From Pelotomaculum sp. UBA1371 (GTDB lineage: Bacteria > Bacillota > Desulfotomaculia > Desulfotomaculales > Pelotomaculaceae), in the NCBI GenBank assembly GCA_002305915.1, contig DBRJ01000066.1:42371-53880 (forward strand): a stretch of 11,510 bases of DNA, given 5' to 3'. Each line of letters starts with the position of its first letter. Within the stretch, counting starts at the first letter, position 1. Both the position numbers and the translations under genes were made by a program. Positions 5,462-11,510 of the stretch are shown piece by piece. The notes beneath the pieces were generated by a model. It made no database searches. It had not been told where the DNA came from and worked only from the letters and a program-made list of their open reading frames with translations.

Positions 5462-6821
5462 CTTGCAATTTAAAAAGGTTCTTACCCTGCGCACTGTTGT
5501 GGCTACCAGCGCTGGCCTGACCCTGGCCAGTTCGTCTTTTGTGGCGGCTGTATCCGTGGCTAATTTTGTGCTCGGGGATACCGCCTGGATTGCTATCCTA
5601 ACGGGCGGGTTCCTCTGCTTTTTAGCGGCGTTCTGTTTTTCAGAATTAAACGGCCTGTTGCCGTCGGCGGCCGGTATCCGCCTGTATTTCAGCCGTGCCT
5701 TCAACGACCGGGTCTCATTGACAGTTTCCATCCTTTATATGCTGGTTGTCATTGTGGGTGTTGTGGGTGCTGAAAGCTATGTTTTGTCCACCGTTTTGTC
5801 CGGTGTTATACCCGCGGTACCGCCCTATGCCTGGATCGTCTTGATGCTTCTTCTGGTGACCGGGATGAATATCCGTGGAATTAAAATTGCCGGTCTTTTC
5901 CAGGATGTAATCACGTACGGATTGATGTTCTCCATACTTGCTTTCGGCCTGATCGCCCTTTATAAAGTGAATTTCCAGCTGAGTGCTCCCCTTTCCCCCG
6001 GGGGCGCCACAGGGATTATCAGCGCTGTGGCGGTGGGGGTATTCCTCTTTGTGGGCTTTGAATGGGTAACGCCTCTGGCTGAGGAAGTAACCCAGATCCG
6101 GCAAATATCCAGGGGAATGATGATCGCTCTGGGGATTCTCAGCGTCACTTATGCCATTTTTACCACAGCTATGACAGCTATTGTGCCCAAGGAGGTCCTG
6201 GCGGCATCCGCAGCACCCCACCTGGTCTTTGCCCGGGCCGCGCTGGGCGGCGCCGGCGTCTCCTGGATGACTGTGGTCAGCCTGGCAGCAACTGTTACGA
6301 CGTTCAATGCCGGTTTGCTCAGCGTCTCCCGCTTTATGTACGCCACTGCCCGGGAGCATGCCCTCCCGCAGATTTTCAGCAGGATCAGCATGCGCTATCT
6401 CACGCCCTGGGTATCTATACTGACTCTGTTTCTAATCGGCCTGGTTGTCTCGGGGGTGATCCTGCTTACCCACCGTTACCTGGTGCTGGTGCACCTGGCT
6501 GCCGCCATGGAGTCGATTGTCTACGTCATGGCCGGCCTGGCGGTAATCAGTCTGCGCCGCCGGATGCCGGAACAGGAAAGGCCCTACCGGATTCCCTTCG
6601 GCAACCTTGTGCCCGTACTGACTATTTTAGTATTCACGGTCCTGGCTTTGACCGTTCTGATCACCAGTCCGTGGGTGCTTGTTAACCTGGCAGTGGCATT
6701 CCTGCTCTGCCTGGTCTATGTAAATACCGCCGTACCTTACCTTAAAAAGAAACACCAGGCCCGCAGACCTGCCGCGAGGCGACGTCCCCAGCGCAGGACG
6801 GACGGGGCCGGAGGGAATTAA
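5454..6821 (+). CDS. APC-superfamily amino-acid permease
   Basis: A 455-residue integral membrane protein with about twelve hydrophobic segments, typical of the amino acid-polyamine-organocation superfamily, which imports or exchanges amino acids or related amines across the cytoplasmic membrane. Family marks are the glycine/serine-rich first helix region (SAGLTLASSS 19-28), SELNGLLPSAAGIRLY (63-78), VGFEWVTPLAEE (200-211), FNAGLLSVSRFMYATAREH (284-302) and ERPYRIP (375-381) before the last helices. The substrate cannot be read from sequence. The tail after 430 is strongly basic (KKKHQARRPAARRRPQRR), probably cytoplasmic. The GTG at 5454 overlaps the SCP2 stop by 8 bp; a TTG at 5463 is an alternative start. 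It is the last gene before a strong terminator at 6898. Confidence 0.92.
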   Translation: MNSLQFKKVLTLRTVVATSAGLTLASSSFVAAVSVANFVLGDTAWIAILTGGFLCFLAAFCFSELNGLLPSAAGIRLYFSRAFNDRVSLTVSILYMLVVIVGVVGAESYVLSTVLSGVIPAVPPYAWIVLMLLLVTGMNIRGIKIAGLFQDVITYGLMFSILAFGLIALYKVNFQLSAPLSPGGATGIISAVAVGVFLFVGFEWVTPLAEEVTQIRQISRGMMIALGILSVTYAIFTTAMTAIVPKEVLAASAAPHLVFARAALGGAGVSWMTVVSLAATVTTFNAGLLSVSRFMYATAREHALPQIFSRISMRYLTPWVSILTLFLIGLVVSGVILLTHRYLVLVHLAAAMESIVYVMAGLAVISLRRRMPEQERPYRIPFGNLVPVLTILVFTVLALTVLITSPWVLVNLAVAFLLCLVYVNTAVPYLKKKHQARRPAARRRPQRRTDGAGGN

Positions 6822-6830
6822 CATGTGATT

Positions 6831-6858
6831 TTGACCCAATGCACCCAGACTGTTTAAT
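6831..6858 (+). promoter_or_regulatory. Possible promoter upstream of the permease terminator
   Basis: TTGACC (6831-6836, 5/6) and TTTAAT (6853-6858, 5/6) with a 16-bp spacer. It would start RNA near 6865, only about 60 nt before the terminator, so it would make a very short RNA or be non-functional. Confidence 0.3.
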
Positions 6859-6897
6859 TATTTTCTTTCAAATAATGAAAATTGAACTGCAATCCGT

Positions 6898-6924
6898 GGG
6901 AAGTACAGGTACTTCCCTTTTTTT
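6898..6924 (+). terminator. Strong intrinsic terminator of the SCP2-permease operon
   Basis: GGGAAGTA (6898-6905), loop CAGG, and TACTTCCC (6910-6917) form a perfect 8-bp stem immediately followed by seven T (6918-6924). It lies 77 bp after the permease stop. Confidence 0.92.
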
Positions 6925-7072
6925 ATTAAAGCTGCCAGTCACAATTATTAACTGACGCTGCAACTACTGTAGGTCCATTTGGACGGAAGTATAAGTAACT
7001 GCGGGAATTGACAGTTCGCGATCACCACAGCAGGGGATAAAATTTAACTTTCCACCTCGTTATTGGTAAAAA

Positions 7073-7103
7073 TTGTAATAAATAGTTAAATCTGTAGTAT
7101 AAT
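7073..7103 (+). promoter_or_regulatory. Promoter of the GerMN lipoprotein gene
   Basis: A perfect -10, TATAAT (7098-7103), lies 35 bp before the start codon. The best -35 is TTGTAA (7073-7078, 4/6) with a long 19-bp spacer. No convincing sporulation sigma-factor motif was seen. Confidence 0.55.
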
Positions 7104-7137
7104 ATTTGTAAGATAATAATAGAAGGGTGTTGATCCC

Positions 7138-7770
7138 ATGGACGGGGTGCTAACGCGTCTAATCCTGCTTGTTATTGTGGTTTCTGCAGTTGTATTTCCC
7201 GGCGGGTGTAATGATAACATTGACAGCGGAACACTGCCTTACCTGGGGGAGAGGGGAGCAGGTGAGACCCTGCTCAATGGAGGCAGTGAGCAGGCTGAAG
7301 CAAATGTTGAACCCGTCGAAGAAGTAACTGCCACTGGAAACGGTAATCTAACCATCGTCCTGTATTTTGGCAATAAAGAGGGCTACCTCACGGCAGAAAA
7401 AAGAGTGATCCCAAAAACTCCGGGGGTTGCCAGGGCTGCCATGAACGAGCTGATTAAAGGGCCAACTGCGCAAAGCGGTCTGTATGCAAGTATTCCCCCG
7501 GGTACCAGGCTAAAGGACATTAAAATCGAAGACGGCCTGGCTACCGTGGATTTTACCGAAAGTATCCAGAGCAAACACCCGGGGGGTTCGGCGGGAGAAT
7601 CCCTGACCATCGGTTCCATTGTCAACACTTTGACCCAGTTTCCATCCGTGCAGGAAGTCCAAATACTCGTGGAAGGAAGGGTTGTTGAGACTCTGGCCGG
7701 GCACCTGGATATTTCGAAACCCCTGGAGCGTCAGGCCGAGATAATTCGGCCAAATCCGGGAACCTTTTGA
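7138..7770 (+). CDS. GerMN-domain lipoprotein (sporulation/germination type)
   Basis: A 210-residue exported protein with a single GerMN domain at about 70-195. Typical stretches are LTIVLYFGNKEGYL (71-84), TPGVARAAMNELIKGPT (94-110), SIPPGTRLKDIKIEDGLATVDFT (118-140, in parts) and GSIVNTLTQFPSVQEVQILVEG (159-180, in parts). GerM of Bacillus subtilis is needed for spore envelope assembly and germination, but it carries two such domains and is longer; this protein has one. Residues 7-20 are a hydrophobic signal segment, followed by PGGC with C24 as likely lipid-modified cysteine; the lipobox is atypical (P at -3). ATG 7138 has GAAGGG (7122-7127) 10 nt upstream. It lies near murI, as gerM lies near racE in B. 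subtilis, which supports the family call. Confidence 0.88.
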   Translation: MDGVLTRLILLVIVVSAVVFPGGCNDNIDSGTLPYLGERGAGETLLNGGSEQAEANVEPVEEVTATGNGNLTIVLYFGNKEGYLTAEKRVIPKTPGVARAAMNELIKGPTAQSGLYASIPPGTRLKDIKIEDGLATVDFTESIQSKHPGGSAGESLTIGSIVNTLTQFPSVQEVQILVEGRVVETLAGHLDISKPLERQAEIIRPNPGTF

Positions 7771-7785
7771 AGCTCCCGGCAGTCT

Positions 7786-7845
7786 AACCATATGGATGTT
7801 GAAGTTACAGGATCCTCCATACTTCAACAACATATGGTTTTTTTT
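7786..7845 (+). terminator. Long two-part hairpin terminator between the GerMN and amidase genes
   Basis: AACCATATG/CATATGGTT (7786-7794 / 7831-7839) and TGTTGAAGT/ACTTCAACA (7797-7805 / 7821-7829) form two stacked 9-bp stems separated by a small internal loop (GA against A), with a 15-nt loop that contains GGATCC. Eight T (7838-7845) overlap and follow the 3' arm. Confidence 0.9.
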
Positions 7846-7877
7846 GTGCATCTTAACCACTTTGCGGAGGGAAGTAT

Positions 7878-9686
7878 ATGCATTTCAGGAATTTTGGCTG
7901 TGCTTTGTTTTACCTCTGGGTCCTGGTTCCGGTTTTTTTCTTTTGCTTCATTTTAATAAGTCCAAGTCTCACCGAAGCGGCAGAAACAGCTGTCGTGACG
8001 GGCACTACCGTTAATGTCCGCAGCGGTCCCAGCCTTGACTATGCGGCCTTTACACAGGTAAACCAGGGTGACCGGCTGCCGGTTCTAGATAAGTTTTACA
8101 ACTGGTACTATGTGAACCTGCCCGGTGGAGTTAATGGCTGGATATCCGGCCAACTGGTTAGAATAGAGCAACCTGAGCCTCCTGAACTGAGTTCGGGCAA
8201 TGTTCTTACGATTATGATCAATACCGACGGAGTTAATATCCGCAGTGGTCCGGGCACTTCCTACGAAATTGTCGCCAGGGCCAGCTATGGCCAGCACTAC
8301 CCTGTAATGGAAACATCAGGGGATTGGTATAAAGTCTGGCTCGGCACGAACACCGGCTGGGTGGCCAACTGGTTGGTTGCCCGGAAAACGGGGGTTTCGC
8401 CCACGTCTCCGCAAACAGTTCCGCCGGCTGCTTCCACTCCGCCCGCAGTCCAGACCAGCGGGAAAACTGCCGTTGTGAACGGCAGCCAGGTCAATGTCCG
8501 GAAGGGCCCGGGAACGGCCAATGCGCTTGTCGGCCAGGTTTCCAGGGGGGACGAGCTGCCTGTTCTGGGACAGGACGGTGACTGGTACCAGGTTAAGCTA
8601 GCCGGTGGCAGTAACGGCTGGGTGGCAGGGTGGCTGGTGTCCCTTCAGGATGCTGCGCCTGCAGAACAGGTCCAAGATCATGTTGAGAATCCTGTTGATA
8701 ATCATGCACCTCAGACTGGAAGTATTGATATTTCCAGGGGAGGGGAAGACCGTGAGCCGGACGGCCAGTCCGGCAAGGCACTCACTTTGCAAATTAAGGA
8801 AACAGGCGGACAGACCAGTGCCGTGGTTGTTGCCGATGTACCCTTTGAATACGATGCCTTCGCCTTAAGCGGACCGGACAGACTGGTCCTGGACCTTAAA
8901 GGTATTGCCAAAGGGGAATTGCCGTCGAAAACCGACGTCAATTCTAAAACAGTGAAACAAATCCGGGTGGGACATTACCAAAGGGAGCCGGATATTACCA
9001 GACTGGTCTTCGATTTATCAGGCGGCGCCCAGTATGTTACCACCCATTCCAGGGATAAGAAAAGTATCAACGTTGAAACATACATTCCAACCATAAGTGG
9101 TTCTTATGCAGGTACGACAATTGCCATCGACGCCGGGCACGGCAATCCGGACCCCGGAGCGATAGGCCGAAACGGGCTAGTGGAAAAGGATATTACCTTC
9201 GATATTGCCAAGCGGACCAAAAAACTCCTGGAAGCCAAAGGCGCCAGGGTGATTATGACCCGTACCGGAGATTCCGAAATCGGACTGGAAGAAAGAGCTA
9301 ACAGGGCCAACAAGGCCGGGGCGGACCTCTTTGTCAGCATTCACGTTAATGCCCATACAGATCCCTCAATTGGAGGCACCATGACTTATATTTGTAACGG
9401 GAACGGAACGGCTGCAGAGGCATCCCGGAACCAGGAAAGCAACAGGCTGGCCCGTTATGTTCAGGCTGAACTGGTTAAAAAACTGGGCCTAAGGGACGGA
9501 GGAGTCCGGTCAGCCAATTTTGTGGTGCTGCGCAAGGCCAAGATGCCCGCTGTCCTTACCGAACTGGCCTTTATATCCAACGCTAATGAGGAAAAGCTCA
9601 TGCGGACCGATAGTTTCAGGAACAAGTCCGCTGAAGCAATCGTCAACGGGATTGGGTATTATATCTCCGGTAAAAAGACCCGCTAA
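7878..9686 (+). CDS. Secreted N-acetylmuramoyl-L-alanine amidase (3x SH3b, AMIN, Amidase_3)
   Basis: A 602-residue zinc amidase that cleaves the bond between N-acetylmuramic acid and L-alanine in peptidoglycan, acting outside the membrane. Order of parts: a hydrophobic N-terminal signal region (about 7-34); three SH3b wall-binding repeats (about 37-96, 108-168, 197-255), each with a 'NVRSGP'-like motif and a GW pair near its end; a Pro/Gln-rich linker between the second and third; an AMIN domain (about 301-400); and an Amidase_3 catalytic domain (412-597). The expected zinc ligands H421 (in DAGHG), E436 and H489 (in SIHVNAH) and the catalytic E562 (in LTELAF) are all present, so it should be active. 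ATG 7878 has GGAGGG (7866-7871) 6 nt upstream. A strong terminator lies before it and no clear promoter after that; a second terminator follows the gene. Roles in cell separation, sporulation or mother-cell lysis are possible. Confidence 0.95.
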   Translation: MHFRNFGCALFYLWVLVPVFFFCFILISPSLTEAAETAVVTGTTVNVRSGPSLDYAAFTQVNQGDRLPVLDKFYNWYYVNLPGGVNGWISGQLVRIEQPEPPELSSGNVLTIMINTDGVNIRSGPGTSYEIVARASYGQHYPVMETSGDWYKVWLGTNTGWVANWLVARKTGVSPTSPQTVPPAASTPPAVQTSGKTAVVNGSQVNVRKGPGTANALVGQVSRGDELPVLGQDGDWYQVKLAGGSNGWVAGWLVSLQDAAPAEQVQDHVENPVDNHAPQTGSIDISRGGEDREPDGQSGKALTLQIKETGGQTSAVVVADVPFEYDAFALSGPDRLVLDLKGIAKGELPSKTDVNSKTVKQIRVGHYQREPDITRLVFDLSGGAQYVTTHSRDKKSINVETYIPTISGSYAGTTIAIDAGHGNPDPGAIGRNGLVEKDITFDIAKRTKKLLEAKGARVIMTRTGDSEIGLEERANRANKAGADLFVSIHVNAHTDPSIGGTMTYICNGNGTAAEASRNQESNRLARYVQAELVKKLGLRDGGVRSANFVVLRKAKMPAVLTELAFISNANEEKLMRTDSFRNKSAEAIVNGIGYYISGKKTR

Positions 9687-9724
9687 AGAAATTGAAAATT
9701 TTACAAAGCATTCTTGACCCGAAG

Positions 9725-9772
9725 AAAAAATCTGCCGCTTGCGCCAATTTGGCGCAAGCGGCAGGTTTTTTT
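9725..9772. terminator. Strong bidirectional-type terminator after the amidase gene
   Basis: CTGCCGCTTGCGCC (9732-9745) and GGCGCAAGCGGCAG (9751-9764) form a perfect 14-bp GC-rich stem with a 5-nt loop, followed by G and seven T (9766-9772). An A run (9725-9730) precedes the stem, so it could also work on the minus strand. Confidence 0.95.
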
Positions 9773-9842
9773 GAGTAAAAAAGAGGAACCCCGGCAAGCC
9801 CAGTGAATTACTTAATGGTGATCAAATCATGCTAAAGACATG

Positions 9843-9857
9843 GCCTTGCATCAAGGC
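9843..9857. repeat. Small hairpin in the murI upstream region
   Basis: GCCTTG and CAAGGC form a perfect 6-bp stem with a CAT loop. No T-run follows. A separate 10-bp palindrome GTTTGCAAAC lies at 9900-9909. Either could be an operator or chance. Confidence 0.3.
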
Positions 9858-10010
9858 TTCCAGGAAAATTCCCCTCCTCCAGCCAGGTTGCCATCTTGTG
9901 TTTGCAAACGGGCATTATTGATTGAACCACTGCTTATTCTTCTGGTACTGGAATATGTTTAGATAGGGCAGGTTTTAAGGTAATTGACCCCTGCTTAAAG
10001 GAGGGAGGAA

Positions 10011-10811
10011 GTGAAACGTAACGCTGCCATCGGTCTTTTTGATTCCGGGGTGGGAGGGCTTTCGGTGGCTGTAGAAGTCTACCGGCAGTTGCCCGCTGAA
10101 TCCACCGTTTATTTCGGAGACACGGCTCACGTTCCATATGGCCCGCGCAGTGCCGGAGAGCTGACCCGTTTTACCAAAAAAATCACTGACTTTCTGCAGG
10201 GACAGGGTGTAAAATACATAATTGCCGCCTGCAATACCAGTTCGTCGATATCCCTACCAGTTTTAAGAGAACGCTGCAAGGTCCCGATGATCGGATTAAT
10301 TGAGCCCGGCGTGGCCGAGGCCCTAGGTAAAACGGTGAACGGAAGAATTGGTGTTATCGCCACAGAGGCTACCATCAGGAGCGGGGCCTACGAACAAGGA
10401 CTGAAGAAGCTGGGAAGGGACATCGAGGTATACAGCCGGGCGGCGCCGCGCCTGGTGCCCCTGGTGGAGGCCGGTAGGACAGATACGTATCAGGTGACCG
10501 GGGCGCTGCGGGAATACCTCTTCCCTTTGCAGGAGGCCGGCATTGACACCCTGATCCTGGGCTGTACCCACTACCCGTTTTTAGCCCGTCAGATTGCGGA
10601 AGAACTCGGTCCCGGGGTCCGGTTGGTGGACCCGGCGTCAGCCACCGTACGGGCAGCTAAGGAAGAGTTGTGTCGCCTAGATCTGGCAATAAGTGGGATA
10701 AGACCCATCAGCCACTGTTTTTATGTCAGCAGCAGGCCGGATGCTTTCAGGGCTGCTGCCGGACGCTTCCTGAAGAAGGATATTGGCCCTGTCCGGCAGA
10801 TTGATTTATAG
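10011..10811 (+). CDS. murI: Glutamate racemase
   Basis: A 266-residue cytoplasmic enzyme that interconverts L- and D-glutamate without cofactor, supplying D-glutamate for the peptidoglycan stem peptide. The family signatures are complete: IGLFDSGVGGLSV (7-19), the first catalytic cysteine C74 in AACNTSSS, and the second, C185, in GCTHYPFL with H187 beside it. GRIGVIATEATIRSGAY (111-127) and AAPRLVPLVEAG (144-155) are also typical. Length is normal. The GTG at 10011 has an excellent GGAGG (10000-10004) 6 nt upstream. It lies 325 bp after the amidase gene, past a strong terminator, so it needs its own promoter; I could not fix one with confidence in 9773-9999. The neighbourhood with a GerMN gene matches the racE-gerM region known in B. 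subtilis. Confidence 0.97.
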   Translation: MKRNAAIGLFDSGVGGLSVAVEVYRQLPAESTVYFGDTAHVPYGPRSAGELTRFTKKITDFLQGQGVKYIIAACNTSSSISLPVLRERCKVPMIGLIEPGVAEALGKTVNGRIGVIATEATIRSGAYEQGLKKLGRDIEVYSRAAPRLVPLVEAGRTDTYQVTGALREYLFPLQEAGIDTLILGCTHYPFLARQIAEELGPGVRLVDPASATVRAAKEELCRLDLAISGIRPISHCFYVSSRPDAFRAAAGRFLKKDIGPVRQIDL

Positions 10812-11151
10812 ACCTCAGCTAGGGCAAATCACAATGGCAAAACCTTTATTTTGCCTCATGCCTGTTGAGTCACAGACCCCCGGCGAAGCGGAGTTAACAA
10901 TTTGATTTTAGCTCACAGGCGCAACCGGAGATTATTCTGATTATAGATTTAGACCTTATAGTTAGTGTGTCGCTGGTTAAAATATGTTATAATTTCATAC
11001 ATTATATTTGAACTGAAGATTCGTTCACTTACTTGTAAAAGTGGAGATATTTTTAACAGCTGCGGCCTGAAGCTCATTATTTAGTTTAAAGCGGATGGAA
11101 TGATACAACAGTACAGGGATTCAGGTCTACCTGTTTATAAGGGGGGTTTTT
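10812..11151. other. Intergenic region between murI and the MBL-fold gene
   Basis: 340 bp without a recognisable gene. A GGCAAAA/TTTTGCC hairpin (10836-10842 / 10849-10855) follows murI but lacks a T-run, so termination of murI is uncertain. An extended -10 promoter lies at 10985-10993. The remaining 150 nt before the MBL start is an untranslated leader with no clear structure. The 83-codon open frame at 11100-11351 is out of frame with the MBL protein and is not believed. Confidence 0.6.
10985..10993 (+). promoter_or_regulatory. Extended -10 promoter upstream of the MBL-fold gene
   Basis: TG, one base, then TATAAT (10988-10993) is a perfect extended -10 element. No good -35 is present at 16-18 bp, as often seen with extended -10 promoters. 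The predicted leader would be about 150 nt. Confidence 0.5.
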
Positions 11152-11510
11152 TTGGAGATTACGGTACTGGGCTGCTGGGCTCCCTATCCCCGGGCGGGAG
11201 GCGCCTGCTCCGGTTACCTGATCCGGGGCGGCGGGCAGAATATCCTGCTGGAAGCAGGAAACGGCAGCTTAAGCAGGCTGATGGGGTTTCTGGACTTCCG
11301 CCGCCTGGATGCGGTTATTATCAGCCACCTGCACCCGGATCATTACCTTGATCTCTTCCCGCTGCGCCACGCCATAGAAGGCGCGAGACGGGACGGAAGC
11401 CGCGCCGGACCATTAAAACTCATTTTACCGGCAATGCCGGTTCAAAAATTTCAGGTCCTGGAGGGGTACAAAAAGGCCTTTGAGACGACTCCGGTTGAAG
11501 GACTTCCCCT
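11152..11510 (+). CDS. MBL-fold metallo-hydrolase, 3' truncated by the window (YhfI-like)
   Basis: The first 119 codons of a metallo-beta-lactamase-fold protein; the reading frame is open to the window end. The start LEITVLGCWAPYP (1-13), CSGYLI (19-24) and NILLEAGNG (30-38) follow the pattern of the RNase Z/YhfI-like branch. The metal motif is SHLHPDHYLDL (58-68), giving H59, H61, D63 and H64. At position 34 a glutamate stands where many relatives have aspartate before the glycine. Such proteins bind two zinc ions and hydrolyse esters or nucleic acids; the substrate is unknown. The TTG at 11152 is the best start: GGGGGG (11141-11146) lies 5 nt upstream. The start codon is embedded in a run of seven T. 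Confidence 0.88.
   Translation, partial: MEITVLGCWAPYPRAGGACSGYLIRGGGQNILLEAGNGSLSRLMGFLDFRRLDAVIISHLHPDHYLDLFPLRHAIEGARRDGSRAGPLKLILPAMPVQKFQVLEGYKKAFETTPVEGLP

Larger units (their letters stand above)
6822..7137. other. Intergenic region between the permease and GerMN genes
   Basis: 316 bp with no gene. It holds a strong terminator (6898-6924), a possible promoter just before it (6831-6858), a small GTCC/GGAC hairpin near 6973-6984, and the GerMN promoter near its right end. A perfect TTGACA at 7008-7013 has no -10 at workable distance. Nothing else was recognised. Confidence 0.6.

Noticed and set aside
7008..7013. Perfect TTGACA upstream of the GerMN gene
   Set aside because: No -10 element at 16-19 bp; the nearest candidate is 22 bp away.
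9829..9921. Possible 30-residue leader peptide upstream of murI
   Set aside because: Ribosome binding site is weak and there is no run of regulatory codons.
10996..11003. CATACATT, matching the sigma-E -10 pattern, upstream of the MBL-fold gene
   Set aside because: No sigma-E -35 element at the proper distance.
11100..11351. 83-codon open frame at the right end
   Set aside because: It overlaps the MBL-fold gene in another frame; the MBL frame has clear metal-binding motifs and a better ribosome binding site.

Overview
The window looks like a chromosomal piece of a spore-forming, Gram-positive anaerobe of the class Clostridia, most like the Peptococcaceae (Pelotomaculum/Desulfotomaculum relatives). 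The reasons are strong GGAGG-type ribosome binding sites, several TTG and GTG starts, sigma-A type promoters, U-rich intrinsic terminators, a GerMN-domain lipoprotein next to glutamate racemase (compare gerM near racE in Bacillus subtilis), and a rubrerythrin-type protein. The genus is an inference. I see no transposase, integrase, CRISPR array, tRNA or rRNA gene.

Layout. 296-2464: recD2, a stand-alone RecD-like DNA helicase. 2611-3146: a small GNAT-like protein with its own near-consensus promoter. 3153-3774: a rubrerythrin-like ferritin-fold protein on the minus strand, with its own terminator. 3775-4130: a divergent intergenic region with a GC-rich, hairpin-dense segment (about 3860-4057) that ends in a terminator and may be an unannotated structured RNA or leader. 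4131-6821: three plus-strand genes, namely a protein of the family usually labelled quinate 5-dehydrogenase, an SCP2-domain protein, and an APC-family amino-acid permease whose start overlaps the SCP2 stop; a strong terminator follows. 7138-9686: a GerMN lipoprotein and a large secreted N-acetylmuramoyl-L-alanine amidase (three SH3b domains, AMIN, Amidase_3), separated by a long hairpin terminator. 10011-10811: murI, glutamate racemase. 11152-11510: the beginning of an MBL-fold hydrolase that runs off the window.

How it fits together. The right half is a cell-wall and sporulation neighbourhood: MurI makes D-glutamate for peptidoglycan, the amidase cleaves peptidoglycan stem peptides, and GerMN proteins act in spore-envelope assembly or germination. 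The left half is housekeeping (DNA repair, oxidative-stress or iron protein) plus poorly characterised genes. The most interesting unexplained part is the 3860-4130 intergenic segment. It holds several hairpins, two terminator-like structures, a possible competing pairing for the final terminator, three copies of a GC-rich hexamer, and then a new promoter and an 11-bp leader hairpin just before the next gene. I could not match it to any RNA class I know.
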